DNA of 64,000 nucleotides. Source: Cardinalis cardinalis. Taxonomy: Eukaryota > Chordata > Aves > Passeriformes > Cardinalidae. Position 1 is the first letter of the stretch. Each line of letters opens with the position of its first letter. The notes under the pieces are model-generated. The model did no database searches. It was not told the DNA's origin and saw nothing but the letters and a program-made list of their open reading frames with translations. The translations under genes were made by a program, and so were the position numbers. Below, in pieces: positions 1-19,559 of this stretch. Location of the stretch: contig JACDOX010000051.1 in the NCBI GenBank assembly GCA_014549065.1, forward strand, positions 4,069,199 through 4,133,198, written 5' to 3'.

Positions 1-5192
<5,192 letters not shown>

Positions 5193-8100
5193 CTGGGCAC
5201 AGAGAGGAGAGTCAGGCAGGAGCAGGGGGAAGGTCTGAAACGTGCAGCTTGTTCTTGCAGGCCCATCATTACCTGGCCATTTACCCAAAGGCACACCCTC
5301 CAGCTGCTTCCAAGGAAGTCAGAGGTCCGTTTCAGTTCCTAATTTGCTTTTAAAGGTGTTGATGTAATTAGAGAGGGGATAAATAAATTCACAGTGAAAA
5401 AAAAAAAGCAGTAAACCGAGAGAATTTGCTTTGATTTTCAATTCCTTTCAGAGTACAATATTAATAATAAGACATGGAGATAATTATGAGAAAATTTAGC
5501 TGGGCAGGAGGCAATGCCCATCAACAATGCCTCGGTTGAGGTCTCTGTTGTACCATGTACCCTGGCAGGAAGGAGCACCAGCATGGAAGCAGACCAGAAA
5601 CACTGCCCAGCTGTGATCTTCTGGTGAGCTCCTCCATCGCCTGAAATTTAAAAAACAACCCCAGTGTTTTTCTGTAAGACATATTGAAGCTCAGAGAGGA
5701 GTTATGGTCTTAATGAATAATTTGCCTACTGACATTCTCTCTTTTGTATTCAGCAGATGGTTAGACAAGATGTTCATAATAATGCTTTAAAATCTAGGTG
5801 TTTTGTACTGTCTGCAATCAAATAGCCAATTAACTGTAACCATTTGATAGCTATAGAGGCAAATAAGTCAAGCAGGCATTAATATTAAAATCTTTTCAAA
5901 TATTTTTTAAAAGTGGAAGAGGATTTTAGAATGGTGTCAGCATTCAGGCATTCTGTCTAAATTATTTATATGCNCCTTCTCTAGATGCAGAGCACTGTCC
6001 CAGACAGAAGGGAACACACAATGCTGTTTGATAAAGCCAGACAGCCTGNCTAAGGAGGACCTGCCTGTGAGAAACACCATTTATTTCTCCACAGGGGACC
6101 ATGTTTCAGCGTTGTCTTTCTGCTGATCTGAGTCACTCTGCAGAAATATGGTTTATGGGATGGTAACCGAGATATCCCAGTCCAGCTAAGGGCCAAAGTT
6201 AGGTGAGACAAATGTGAGCATCTTGCATCCCATCTGCAGAGAACACTCAGGCTGCAGGACTGTCAGCACATACAGCTTTACCATTTGTTTCATATTTGGA
6301 GAGGGAATGGGGAGGGAGGCAGCTGTAGATTCAACTCACACATCTTCAGATTGATGAGGAAGAGGAAGAAAATTANTCTGGATGATGTGTGCTCGGGGAA
6401 GGAAGCGCTCAGAAAAGGCACAGAGGCATTAAACAAAAGTAACCAGATAATGTCAAATACAACAATCTCTGCTGATGAAGGCCACTTTGAGCTGGCAAAA
6501 TCCATTTGCATGGCAAATAATCACATTCATCTCCAGCTGCAAATTATGAAGCTTTTCCTTCCTGATGAAGCTGGGATATTTCTGCGACTGATTTCAATCC
6601 CTTCAGCTGCAGGCAGNCAGATTCCTGCCTCCAGACCCTCCACATCCTGGTGATATTCACCACCAGCTAAGCCCAGGGGGCTGCCTCCCCTCAGCTGCAG
6701 ATGGCTTGTGCTTCCCAGCTTCACACCTGGCATTGACAGCATGGAGAAGTAACTTTGGGCTGCTGAGCCTGGAAGGCAACAGGGAGGGCTGGGGGAAGAG
6801 GCAGNAGGGGCTGTTTCTTTCCCCAGGGAGACAGGAGGATGCAGGCAGGAGTCATGTGTNCATCATGGACTGGCTTCATCTGGGCTCTCCCTGCTGCTGG
6901 TGGTGCTGGTCATTCCTCCTCATGGCAGGAGGAGGGATGTGCTCACTCTCACAGGCTGTGCAGGAGAGGAGAGGAGGTCAGCAGCTTGCTAGGGCTGCCA
7001 GCATGGCAGGAGCCTCGTGAGTTTGTGATGCTTTGTTGCTGACACTGCTAGTGGGCAATGTTTGCCCTCGTTGTTGGATTGACATGGAGCTGAAGCTGTG
7101 AANCAAAACTGCTGGAATGCACAGCAGAGAAAACACTGAACCCATGGGATCTACGGGACTTGGCCCTTTTGCTCCATGGCTGTGCAGCACTTGGCACAAG
7201 GGAGAGCTGGCCAGTGATGGAGAATCTGGGAGGACAGAGCAGTGCAATAAAGAATGTAATGATAGTCATGATGAACACCACCCCAGCAGATGTGATCCCC
7301 TGTGACACCCTGGCTCAGGAGCAGAGAACACAGGCTGAACAGAACAAGTTGGGTTTCTCTTGTCTGTTTAGACTGAGCCAATGCCTGCAAAGGCAGTATC
7401 TGTTACCACCTTGTTCTGTAGACCCAGCAGATGAACAGCAGTGCCTCCATCACGGGCAAAGTGCCTTTTAATTTAGGAGATAATGTCTGATTTCTGACAT
7501 GAGTGACTTCAACATTAGGGAGCTAAAAGCCTGGTCAAAAACCAGTGGGACTTAGAATTTATGTTTATGCTCTAGTAAGAGCAGTCACAGAGGAGTAGAT
7601 GCATTTTGTACTTTGAAGTTACTGTGAGGTTTTGAAAGTCTCACTCTGGAGCTGGGTAACAAAAAATGACCTTGTACAACAGAAATGTTCTGCAGCTTGA
7701 GCCCTGGCTCAAGTCCTTCTCTCTTCACTGATGGGTGCTGTGGGGTTTAAATCCTCTTGCATGAGGACGTGTCCCTGTACCTGTTCAAGCATAACATGAA
7801 GGAATCAGCTCCCTGCTGAGTGGAAAGGAGTCAGTAACTCAGCCCCTGCAGAGCTAAGGTGAGACTGAGCACCCTGGTTAGCACTTTAAAGATGTGGTAA
7901 GGTTCAGATATTTGACCTCTGTATTCATTTATGTTCATTATCATTGTAATCCTTGCCAATAGCAGGGTCTAAATAAAACTGGACTAAAATAAGCAAGGGT
8001 AAGTGTAAGAGGCCTTCATGAATGGGGTGCAAAAAGGGGTAAAATATCTAAATAGACCAGACTGTACTTTTTTCGACCTGTNTTATTTCCTCTGTGCCTA

Positions 8101-10945
8101 GACTCTTCTTTCCTACACACTCCAAAATAAGATATCTTGATTTCTTCTCCTATCCCTGCCTGTGCTATGTGAAATAACACACCCCCACTCTTGTCCCTGG
8201 CTTGGGATGCTGCCTGTGCCTCCCAGAACTGGCAAGAACAGGATGCTCCTTCCCATCATTACCCTTGNAGGAGTAAGTAGTAAATACTCTGCCCTCATTA
8301 TCCACAGTGCACAGTCTACTTAAAATTAGAGCTGGCTGGGAACCAAGATTTCAGGACCGTGGAAAACTCTGAAATTGTAAATAAAACCTTAATATTCTCA
8401 TTTGGAATGCAAAGATAACGGTTGCAAATGTCCTCTAAAAGTAGCACTCTGAAAATGGTTGTTTTGGGTCTGTTCAAGCTTTGCTTTTTGCTATTACTTA
8501 TAGTTTAATTTCTGAAAGACTAAATGGTATAATTTTAACATGGTAAACAATTTTGTTTCTGCTTTCTCTTACAAATAATTATCTTTTAGCATTTATAGTA
8601 CATTATATCCTTACCTACTGCATGTAAAATTTAAAAGATAATTCTGAAATGTGCTATTTTAAATCTGCCCAATAAAAATACTGCAGATGGCCAAGCTGAA
8701 AGTAATAATTTTGATTTTTTTTTACTTACATGACTTTTTAAAAACCTTTCCTTGCAAAAATAACTGCATTTTGCCAGCAGAACACAGAAAAGAGTTGTAA
8801 GTTCCCTTTGTTCCCAGGAAGAGATTTGTTCTAATATTTTAGCCTTAGCATTGATGGATCATACTGAAATAGAAAATCATGCATCTATAATCTCATTTCT
8901 TAAAACAAAATGCAATACTTGATCAAACAATTTTCTCTTTGATCTTATCCCTCATGGAAGGTAGGAAAAGCCAGCAGGAGTTTGCCTCTGCTTTGCCATC
9001 TATTAGAAGAGAACAACACATTTTTGCAAAAAAAAATATTAACAAGATCATCAGAAAATATACAGAATAAACCTCATTGGAAAACTGTTCAAGCACCAGC
9101 TCAGTTCTCTCCCACTTCTCCCTTCCCCCTCCCCAAATCCATTCCTTATGGAGAATTACACCTAAACTGACAGTGTTTTAATTAGAAGTGCAAATCTGGG
9201 ATCCTGAAGCCATAGTTGCTTTGGGAGGATTTCCCAGATTTGCTGCTAAATTCAAGTCTAATAAAGGCTCACTTGCTCAACTGACATATTTGTCACTGAA
9301 TGAATTTATGCAAAACTGTTGAAAGAAAAGCTCTTCTGTGCTTGTGCTACTGATTGTGGGTCAAATCCACTTTTGGTCTTCTACCCACACAGAGCCTCTG
9401 ATCTCCAACACAGCTCTGTGAATTTGATACTGATCTAGACAATTCCATGGTTCTGCCTGAAATCAACTCTATAGTGGATTAATTGCAAGCATTTTGCACC
9501 AGTTTTGCTCTTACTTTAAGCAAATTTTCGATATTAAACTCTGTCAATGTAAAGAGCTTTGCTTTTCCTCNGTGTCACAGACCATCTGGCATGGTTGGTC
9601 TCACCATTTACCTCCTGACATGAACCCCAGATTTGCTGAAAAGGCAAAGGAAGAAATTCAGTGTGGGGTTGTGGAGCTGGGATCAGCTCTGGGTGCAGAG
9701 CTCTTATCCTCTTACTCTCTGCTGTGCCATGGAGAGTTTGGAATGAGCTCACAACTGTTTGCCACAATATTCGAGGGATCATAATGCAAGTTTCTCTGTT
9801 CATGCTGCATTACTAATTTCCTTGCTATATGAGTTTGCCTTTACTTGTTATTGAATCCTAGCTCCTGGTACAAGACTTTGGAGCCCTGACTGCAGTGCTG
9901 GGTTTCAACATGCAGTGTCAGGAAAGCCCTTACAAANACAGAAGTAAGAATGTTTTCCACTGATAGTCTCATTTACCTCTCCCAGAGGGACAAATTCTTT
10001 CTTTATAGCTCACAACTTTTCCACAGAGCTGAAGGCTGCATATTTTTGTTNCCTGTGGGTAACACTAACCAGGGAGACAGGGTAAGGAAGTTGAGGGTGC
10101 ACAGGTACTGGGAGTCCCATGCTGGCTCTGTCCTGGTTTTCTTTCTCTAATTCTTGTTAAAAAGACAAGGAAAAAAATAAAATTAGGGCTTCTTAACTTT
10201 TGCATATGGGCTGGAGATCTGCTCTTGTGATTTCAGGCAAACCCTGCCAGTCCATCTCACCCCAAATCCAACGTGCTGGAAGGAGGCAGTATGGATTATA
10301 GAATCCCAGCAGAAGTGCCTTTATGAAGGGGCCTTGTGGATGCTCACACTGTAAATATTGCATCAACTGAACGTGATCTCTNCAAACACACAGAATCTCC
10401 CAGATTCAACGGGGAGATGTATATCTGTGAGGCGTTAATTATAAATCATGGTTTATTTACTGTTTCTTTCTGCCTAAGNTAATGGCTTTGGACAGCAGTG
10501 TATGCTCTCTCTCCTACTGTTTCATCTCTTCTTTTGCAGAATATGTTGGCACTTTTTCCCCCTTCAATTTCCCTTTAATGGGCAAAACCTCATTCTAAAA
10601 TGAGTTTTCCTGCTTAGTCAGAAATGCATCATGCCACTTGTGGTTCTCCACTCATTGGGCCTTGGATTACTGCAGTGCTAAGTATAAGCATGACTGCAGG
10701 AGCAGCTCCGTGCTGTTTTCCAGACATTCACTTAGCATTCTGACAGGCAAGAGGTGCCTAAGCCTAATCAGAGGACCAGCATCCAGGAGCTGAGTTTTTC
10801 TGTTCCCTGTGAAGCCCTGCTACTTTATGGGATCCTGTAAAGCTTACTCCATCTCTTTAATTTAGTTCCCAGCTGTGGGAGAGGAGGATGAATCGCACTG
10901 ATGAACCTGTCCTGGGCGGGTGGCCTGAAGCAATGGCCACCAGGG

Positions 10946-10987
10946 GGAATTTACCTCTGAGCAGGTGGAATTTACCTCTGAGCTGCT
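10946..10987. repeat. 21-bp tandem duplication
   Basis: Two adjacent copies of a unit starting ggaatttacctctgagc lie 21 bases apart, at 10946 and 10967. They are almost identical until the end of the second copy. Confidence 0.75.
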
Positions 10988-13229
10988 GCTTTGCCCAATT
11001 CCCCTTCCTGAGACACTGAATCCCAGCAGGCAGAGGCAGCATCAGATGGGCCCAGCCATGCAGGGGGTGGGTGATGTGTGCACTCCACAGCACTTTGCAG
11101 GTTGTGCACTTGTGTGTCCTCAGCTGACCTGTGGGTTCTCAACAAGCACAACTCACCTGCTCAGCTAGAGGGGTGTTGGAAGCACTAGATGCCAAACAAA
11201 CTGGGACTGACATGGGCAGCAAGCCCTCTTCAACTTCAGCAGGACCCATAAAAATACTCCAACAGAGCAGAACTGCAGGGCTGAGGTGTTTCTGCCATCC
11301 CTGCACAGAATGCCTGGCTGTTGAAATGAGAAGTTTAACCCTAAAAATGCAGGATAATTCACTCAGCTCTACCGGGGGCAGCTGAAAACAGTACAAATTC
11401 AGGGCCAGGATAGGGGGGTGAGGTGAGACCCTAATAAAAAATAAGAGTGTAGCTGAAAGGCAGAGAGGAGATCTGAAGACAGGCATTGTTATCCTCTGAA
11501 GTACAGGCACAGTGAGCCTCTCCCTGTGGCAGACAGGGTGCTTGAAGGGATGGATGTTTAGGTAGTGATTTGCTGAATAACACATGGTCACTTTGGGCTG
11601 CTTGGCAGCTCCAGAGAAAGGCAAAGTCATCCCTCTTCTGCTGTTTTGGCAGCTATCACTACAAGGATTAAAACCCCAACTCTTGTCATGCCTTTGAGCA
11701 AAAATTTCACTGTGAAAAAGGCTCTTCATGTATTTTTCTCGCTCTGATGACATTTGTTCACTTTGCTGAGAAAAACTCACAAGGTGACAAGCATAAAATT
11801 TTGTCAGAAGCAGTTGCTGGAGAGCCCCAGGAGATTCATTATTCAGGAACTTCCTCAACCTCAGGTGGCCCCAAATTTAACAGCACTCATCCTTCTTTTT
11901 GAGCAACAGCCTATTGTGCCAATGTCCTTTACTGAGTTGCTGGATTCCATATGGTCTCCCACAGTCTCTTCTTCAAAGTCTACTTGATGAAAAAGCTGCT
12001 TTTTTCCCCCAAAAGATTTAATATGTTTTGGATTATATGCCATCAGTTCTTCATTTTTCCAAGATCCTCTTTAGCCATCTACCTTTGCTCACACTAGAGC
12101 TCCATTTCTGAGACTTNTGGGCAATAATGCTACAATAACCTAGTTCAGACTTCTTCCAGGGAGTCTTGCCTTGGTTCATTTTGCGTTTTTTTTTTTTTTT
12201 CCTGTCTTTTGTCAGATTTCCCAGTCTGATGAGGGAAAGGCTTTGCTCTGGAAGGAGAGTATTTTCTGCACTGGAAGATATTAACTCTGGCAATCTTTCC
12301 AAATATTTTATCTCTCATTTCTAATTTAAAATGTGATTCCTCACCAGGACNGTACAAGTTGGATTTTCTCTAGTTTCAGTTTGGAGCCTTTCTTTTTNGT
12401 ACAGGGACACACTATATCTCTTGCAGAAGTGGTGAGGAATGAATCTGCTCTCCCTGGACAGTGTTTTTAGAAGAGTTTTATGTGCACAGGTGTGCCTGTG
12501 TTTTAACATTAAAACTCCCATACTGTGAAGGGAAAACAAATTCAGTGTTTCTGCTCTCCCCTATTTCACCTGCCAAGATCCATCTGGTGATTTTTTAAAT
12601 CTTTTTTTTAAGGCTTNGGAAGCACTGTTGAGATGAAAAGCTGCCCCCTCCCTCTGTTTTCCTCTCTGCAGCTTGAGATTTTTCTTCTTATTGCAAGCTT
12701 CAAGAAATGAGAGAAGAGAAAATTCCTCCTCTGGGAGAGCATCCTGTGCACTTGGCTCCTGCAGCTGGAGCCTCGTGGACTCTTCATCACATCTCACACC
12801 TATACACAGGGCACAAGTGCTTATTTATTGCCTTTTCCTTTCACCACATAAGGACTTATCTTCTTCCCCCCTACTCCTCTGTTCACACACTCTCCTCCTA
12901 TTACTCCTCATCAGACAGAGTTGGGAGAATTCATTAGTGTATAAAACATGCTTTGAAGTTGTCCAAATAACGGTGATGTAACACTTTTGCACTTCTATAG
13001 ACTCTTTTATCTGAAGATCAAAGTAGTAAGTTATGATTACCATGATTGGATTATTGCTGCTTAGCCTTTGGATCTGAGGGTAAGCAGCAACTCTTCTGGG
13101 TAGGCACTAATCAGAATTACTGCATGATTTTATTAAATAGATTGAATGCCATCAAGTGTGCTGCTGCTGTTTAAGGAAAGGGCTGTGTGCACGAGCTGTG
13201 TGCCCTCTCCTGCCATCTGAGCCTGTGAA

Positions 13230-13262
13230 TCAGCTGCTCTCCAGCTGCTCTCCAGCTGCTCA
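13230..13262. repeat. 11-bp tandem repeat, three copies
   Basis: The unit ctccagctgct is repeated three times in a row. It contains the E-box-like palindrome cagctg, so there are several such motifs spaced 11 bases apart. Confidence 0.7.
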
Positions 13263-14349
13263 TTTAGTCCATGTGGAAATGGAGGGAAGGCCAAGACAAC
13301 ATGGAAGACTTCAGAGGTGACACCAGGCTCTGCCCTCTCCAACTCCAGACCCTGCCCAAGCACACAAGGATTTTTGCCCCAATTTCTTAGCAAGATCCAC
13401 ATTTTGCTTTTCCCAGTTACTTGGCTTCCCCAAGCCTTTCACNATGGATAACACAATATCTCTGTCTCATTTCAATAAATTTGTTTTAACCGCTCACCAT
13501 CTTGGGGTGTTACCATGGGAATTGCTCAGTGAACAAATGCATTCCTGAACTTTTCATGACAAAGGGGTATGGTTCTTCCTTAGTTACAAGGACAAGTAGT
13601 TGGGATGAAATCTGAGACAAAANCAGAATAGCATAAATGCCAAATTCCATTGGAATAAAGGCAGAACTCTGAGCCTCCCAGTGGAAGGCCAGCTGTGGGG
13701 GTGACACCAGCAAAGAGCAGCTGTGGATGCTGTTTGTGTTTCCTGAGCTAGANCAATTTGAATCGAGGAGTTCAAAGCTCATTGGAATGTGTATCCAGTG
13801 AGTGTGCACATGATATCCCTGCTGATAAAAGTAATGTACAGCATATGGAAGAGTTATTTAAGCAGGGCTTCCCTGTGAAAACATGCTCAGCGCTTCCCAT
13901 CTTAGCTACAATATTTTTTTGGAGCACCAACATTAAAGCAGTGTGTGAGAGGCAGCCTTGCAGAGGACAGCACCTGAGGGAGGTGGAGGCCATTCAGCTC
14001 CTCACAGCCCTTATTCTTTGACAAAAACACTTGGCAGTCGACCTGACTATTAGAGAGACACAACCACACTCAGCCCTGCCTGCAGAGCCCAGCTGAGCTG
14101 ACTGCTCAGGAAGAACTCGTTACTGAGAGGAAAGGAAATGGGAAAGAGCCTGCTTCTCTCACTGACTGAAAATCAGCCAGTCTGACTTCAGCAGGGGGGT
14201 CCCTGGAGGCTCTGAGAGTCTCCTGCTGCTGTCAGGGAGGAGGCTGTGAGTGCCAGAAGGCTGACCTGTAAATCTTAGTGCTCCTCACCATCCTGAGTCA
14301 GTGCCCAGCACTAGAAACACAAACAGCACCTTCCAGTTCCATGTCAGAG

Positions 14350-14592
14350 AACACAGAATGGTGTGGGTTGAAAGGGAATTTTAAGTTCATTTCATTCCAA
14401 TCCTCTGCCATGGGAAACCTTTCACAGGTTGCTCCAAGCTCCATCCAACCCAACCTTGAACATTTCCAGGGACTGGGCAGCCACAGCTGCTCTGGGCAAC
14501 CTGTGCCAGGGCCTCACCACCCTCCCAGGCAAGANTATCTTCCTAATATCTATTCCAAATCTACTCTCTTTCACTTAAAACTTCCCAAGATA
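14350..14592 (-). mobile_element. CR1 LINE 3' fragment
   Basis: The plus strand reads like the reverse complement of a CR1 3' end: it starts near acagaatggtgtgggttg, continues through ccatccaacccaacc, ggcaacctgtgccagggcct and ttcctaatatct. Such 5'-truncated fragments are typical of bird genomes. The fragment is noticeably diverged, so the insertion is old. Confidence 0.85.
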
Positions 14593-15491
14593 TTTTAAAA
14601 AAAGGGAAATGCACTTTCCTCCCTGCTATTTTCAACTTTGTTTTCAATGAAAAACACGAGAAACATTTATTTAGTCCTGAAGAAAGAAATTGCAAAAGTA
14701 TTTTTAGGCTAATATATCTGCTTTTAGATGAAGTGTTTGATGACTTATTTTAAACACAGCTGGTGGAGTGATTAGTGAATCTGTCACTCAATGGGAGGAG
14801 TTTCAGCAAATTTCTTGCTGTCCCCCAGCAACCTCAATGCCAAAGGCCCAAAGTCAGAACTGTGGGAGAATGATTAAATATGCCTGAAAGGAAAAGCATC
14901 CTGAGGAAGCAGCTTACAGGTCAGTGGAGGAAGCATTCATTACCTCTGCAGCATTTAGACATTTTCAGATGGCAGAGTGTGCAAATTCAAAAGACTAATT
15001 TTTCCTTTACAGAACAAATTGCATNGTTCCAACAATGCTCTCTCGGTTGGTTATTTCCTCCTTCTTTCCAAATGAAAAAAAAGGACAGCAAGGATGATTA
15101 TTTAAAAAGAATTTCCATTTTCCCCTGGCTGCCACGCTCTGGTTGCCATGGAAGTGCACAGACTCCAAAGGGGACTGTTCAGTGGGATATTGTGCAATTT
15201 GTCAAGCTGTTCCTCTGGTGAGTAACTTTCCCNGGTTAAGTGCATTTTAGAAATAAGTGTGGTCATCAGTTCCTGGTGATTTGCAAGTGCTGCTGTTACC
15301 CTGTGACCTGAGTTTGCTCTCCCTGGACATAATTAACTCTGCCAGGTAGAGATAATTGCAACATCACTTTTATAAGGCAGGGAGACTTTTCCAGAAGTCG
15401 AAGTCCTGATTTTCTTACTTTCGTTCTCAAAGAAAGTCAGCTCACCACTTCAAGCAAACCAGCACAAATGAATGAACCTGAGCTTTGTCCC

Positions 15492-15745
15492 CACAGAATC
15501 GTTAAGGCTGGCAAAGCCCTCTGAGATCAGAGTCCAGCCATTACCACAGCACTGCCACTAAAATTCACCATTAAACCACGTCCCCAGGTGCCACATGCAC
15601 ACACAGTTTGAACACTTCCANGGATGGCAATTCCACCACTTCCCTGGGCAGCCTGTTCCAATGCCTGACCACCATTCCAGTGAAGAAATTTTTCCTAAAC
15701 TTCAATTTAAATCTCCCCTGGTGCAATTTGAGGCCATTTCCAAGG
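15492..15745 (-). mobile_element. CR1 LINE fragment with the C-terminal end of the reverse-transcriptase ORF
   Basis: The minus strand translates to KFRKNFFTGMVVRHWNRLPR followed by EVVELPS, a clear match to the well-known C-terminus of CR1 ORF2. The plus strand ends look like the CR1 3' region (cacagaatcgtt near 15492). The copy is 5'-truncated and decayed, and inserted in the same direction as GRIA1. Confidence 0.88.
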
Positions 15746-15959
15746 CAGATGCTTGGAGTGCCAGAGAAGACACTTAGTGAAATCAAGAAGAGTCATCAGA
15801 TAAATACCCCTGCTCAGCCTTCTTTTCAGGAAGGAATTAAATTCCTTTTGATTGCTAAATGCAGCTGGTTCTAATTTCTCTAATGCTAAATTTTTAGCAA
15901 AATAAGTAAGTACCCTGCAAATGTAAGTTTACAAAGGATGGAACAGAAATAATTTCCTT

Positions 15960-16045
15960 GAAAAAAATCCAAATAAAACCTCTCACTAAAAAAAAACAAC
16001 CCCCCCCCCAAAAAAAAACAACCAAAAAACCAAACAAAAACCCTC
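15960..16045. repeat. Low-complexity A/C-rich tract
   Basis: Runs of A are interrupted by a run of about ten C and by short CC and AAC blocks. It lies about 200 bases after a CR1 fragment and could be a decayed poly(A)-like tail or a simple repeat. Confidence 0.7.
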
Positions 16046-16710
16046 ACAACTTTCGGGTTTTTTTTTCTAATCAATTTCTGATTTAGATTTTGCCCAAAAG
16101 CTGGCTAAACCCTTTCAGTATTGGGAAGATCTTGATGAAATTTAAAATGCTGCTGCCTTTCAAAATCTGAGGTCTCCTGTGACTTTTTTCAATTGGACTA
16201 AAAAGAAATGTAAATAAACAGGAAAAAGAGCAGAGGAAAACGCTCAGCATTAATTACAGGTACATGATAAATACCTGGTTTGCTGTTCCCCAGACCAACC
16301 ACTCTGATGGAGTGCAGGAGTGAGAGTGAGGAGGAGCAGTGAACACGAGCACACAGCACAGATCAGCCAGAGCACTGTTCCCATGTCACAGAAAACAAAT
16401 AACCATGTCCACAAGGTGCCTATAAATAATAGATTGTATCTATTGACTGGAGAGCAGCCAGCATCTATCTCTCTCCTTCCTGCCTGGGAGTGCAGCCATT
16501 CATCATCTCTGCCAGCAAAGCTCCCTGCTCAGCACACCCAGCNGTGGTCACTGCCTGGCACAGCCCACTGCACCCTGCAAAGCCTCTGCCTCTGCCTCTG
16601 CAGGCCTGGCAAAACCCTGTTAGCTCCTTATCCCAAACCAGCTGGAGGGTGGATGGTGCCTTGTGCCATGTCTCCTTGCTCACAGTGAACCCCACAGTCT
16701 TTAGGGCACA

Positions 16711-16808
16711 CTAAACAACATCTTTGAATCNCCATTTCAAAGTGTGGCTTTATTTTGCTTTGAAATGGAAAATGAGAATTATTCCATCATTGTTATTTTA
16801 ATGTTGGT
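16711..16808 (+). repeat. Left inverted arm
   Basis: This is a 98-base arm. It contains its own stem: ccatttcaaag (16732-16742) and ctttgaaatgg (16758-16768), with a 15-base loop. It is paired with the right arm at 19560-19658. Confidence 0.85.
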
Positions 16809-16900
16809 GCGACCTGAGCATTTCCCAGCTGTGGTCCCTCCTTGCACAGAGGCTCTCCCTGCTCAGGCAGCCCTGCTGATGCTCCCAAAACATCCCCTGT

Positions 16901-16980
16901 CCAGGCTCTCAGAGACAGATGGGATGAAAGCTTCATCTGTCCAGGCTGTCTCAGATAAAGATGGGATGAAAGCTTCATCC
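16901..16980. repeat. 40-bp tandem duplication
   Basis: Two adjacent units begin ccaggct at 16901 and 16941, and both contain gatgggatgaaagcttcatc. They differ at a few bases. The unit lies just inside the left inverted arm. Confidence 0.7.
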
Positions 16981-19559
16981 TCCATTTCACTCCCAGCACA
17001 GGCTGACCACGACATCTCCAGCTCCGTTCTCTATGAGACAGATTATAATGAGTGACTTCAAGCTGTTTTATCCAGGTATCATGAGAAGATACCTAGTGTG
17101 CCATGATATGAGTGTGCATTTCCCTTCTACTCACAGTAGATTTTGATCTGAATTCAGAAAATGTATCTTTTTGTTTCAACAGTAAAGAGAGGTTCCAAGA
17201 AGTGGAGCTAATTTTTGGANATCTTTATTTAATTTTCCTCTGACAAGGCACAAATGATGTCTGCTTTCACCAGGTGATATTGTGTGATATTTATCCACCT
17301 GCCAAACCAGACATGGGACAAGGTTCCTGCCATCAACTCAGCTGAGAGTAACTGTCTGTTCTATCTCATGGTATTTTCAAGTGAAGAATAAATGCCTTTC
17401 TGGAAGATCTGTTTTAACCAAATGTATTTCATTTTAGTCAAACATAAATTTTCTGAGTCACAGGAAGAATAACTGGATTAAATTTAATAGTCTCCAGTAT
17501 ACAAGAAGTCGCTTTTGGGCTCAAACCATATGAAGCAACATATTTTGTGGTAACAAAAAATAGGAGATCAAGATAGGAAGCTGACAAGAGATGCTATCTT
17601 GCTCCTTATTTTTACATCCTTTTCACAACAGACAAATTATTTATTTTGCAGAAAATGATGGAGAAGATGAGAAATTCTGATGCCTTGTTTTGCTGCAGAG
17701 GAGACGGGAGGCCCAAGCATCCCCCATCTCCTTCTCAAAGGCCTCAGGTCCATCCTAAGTGAGGAATGGCAGCAATGTGCNGGACTTTAGCAAGGTCCTA
17801 CCCCCCACAGCTGCTACACACTGTGGTTATTTTAAGCTCTGAAGACAATTTATCAAATTACACTTCTGAAAATGGTACAATGTGAGTCATATTTACTTCA
17901 CATTTTTCTTTCCGCCGGCTCTCGCTGTTGGCTGTGGGTTATTTATTACCTCTGATGCCTGCTCTGAGAAGCTCCTTTCTGGGTCTGTATTTCACCTTTA
18001 ATGAGTGCTTTTGCAATTTCATGACCGTTTTCTGAAGCTAAGGTGGCACTTAGCAAAGCCTAATGGTTTATGGCCCATTTCAGAGTCACTGATTCCTGCC
18101 TGTCCCTGCGGCGCTGCACACAGCTCCGTGCTGCTGCTTCTCCCTGACCCTGCTGGGTACCAGCCCCTGCTTTGAAAGCTTTAAGGGCAACAACAGGGGC
18201 TGTCTCACCTCAACCAGGGCAAATTAGTCCTGGCAGGGGCTGTTCCACACCCAGTGGGGCCAGTGGTCAGTGGTGGTGCAGAAGGTGGACACACACTCCA
18301 GCGGGAAATGCCCAAGAGCTCTCAGCCCCCTTGGTTTGAAGGCACACATTTACCATGGAGTCATTCCTGGATGGATTCCTTGCTCATGCTCTTGTTTCAG
18401 CACCCAAAGGCACAACAGGGACTGCCACCAGCTCCAGCTGGGACTCTCCAGGACTGGTTGCTGCCTGCCCTTTGTCACATTCACCCAGCTGATGCCTAGA
18501 CATGAAGGATTCAGTGCTTCCAGGATACCAGCTGACCTCCTGCAAGGAGGCTCTGAGCAGGTAACCCACAGCTCTGCTCTCTCTTGGCCATCCACTGGTC
18601 ACCAAATTCACAGTGGATCTTTAAAGTCCTTGGTAGGTTGTCCCCAGGGTACTTAAAAGCCTGTTTAAAGCTCTGCCCAGTAAGACTGTCCTTAAAAAGG
18701 ACAACAATTTCCTTCAAAAGTGAATTTTTGTCTCTTTGGGGCATTGAAGTTCCCTGGGGACTGGTCTGTGACTGAGGAATGCACATTTACAAGAGCAAGT
18801 TATTGCTGCAAACCTCACCACCTGCTGTGCTGAGTGATGTGTCTGTGGTTTTGATCTTACTCTTTTTTTTTTAATGATAAATACATAGTGGCATATGCAC
18901 TTAAAACAAGCACGATCTGGAAAAAATAACAAACAAACCTTCAGACAAATTTCCCCATGTCCTTTCCAAAACAAAACTGAAATAAACAACCCAAAAACCT
19001 CTACGAAAACAAAATACACCCCTGCACTTGTTCCTTTCTGCTGGGGAGAGAATGACAGAACAGATGTATAACAGAAGCTATTTATGTTGGTTAATGCATT
19101 ACTGGGGAGATGCTGAGAGATAGTAGAGATAAGTTTAGAAGCAAGCACATAGGAAATATATTAGAATAGAGCAGATATCCCCACCTGCCCACAGTGTCAT
19201 TCTACCAAGTGTTCATTTCTAAGTGATGTGTCACAGAAATCCTGCACTGGGTTCGTGTGAAAAATACATGTGAAACAGGGAGCGGGCTCAGAGCCTTTCT
19301 GCACAACAACATCCTACAGAAATTCTCACTCTGCTGCTTCCTCCTGGCTTTCACATCACACAGAAATATCCCTCTCCCCTTACAACCATCTCAAGGAGCT
19401 GTACTCAGAGTACTGGGAGTTATAACAATTCCCGTATTTAATTTTTAAGTTTTTATCATCTTGCCAATAGTTGTAGCAGTCAGAAACTGCTCTTGTGTTC
19501 CATGGGAAAATATTGGTTTCAATGAAATTGTAATTTTCATTATCAGGATGATTAAATCA

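Noticed and set aside
18714..19148. 144-codon frame between the inverted arms, considered as a transposase remnant
   Set aside because: No transposase motif is visible, and the composition fits translated AT-rich intron.
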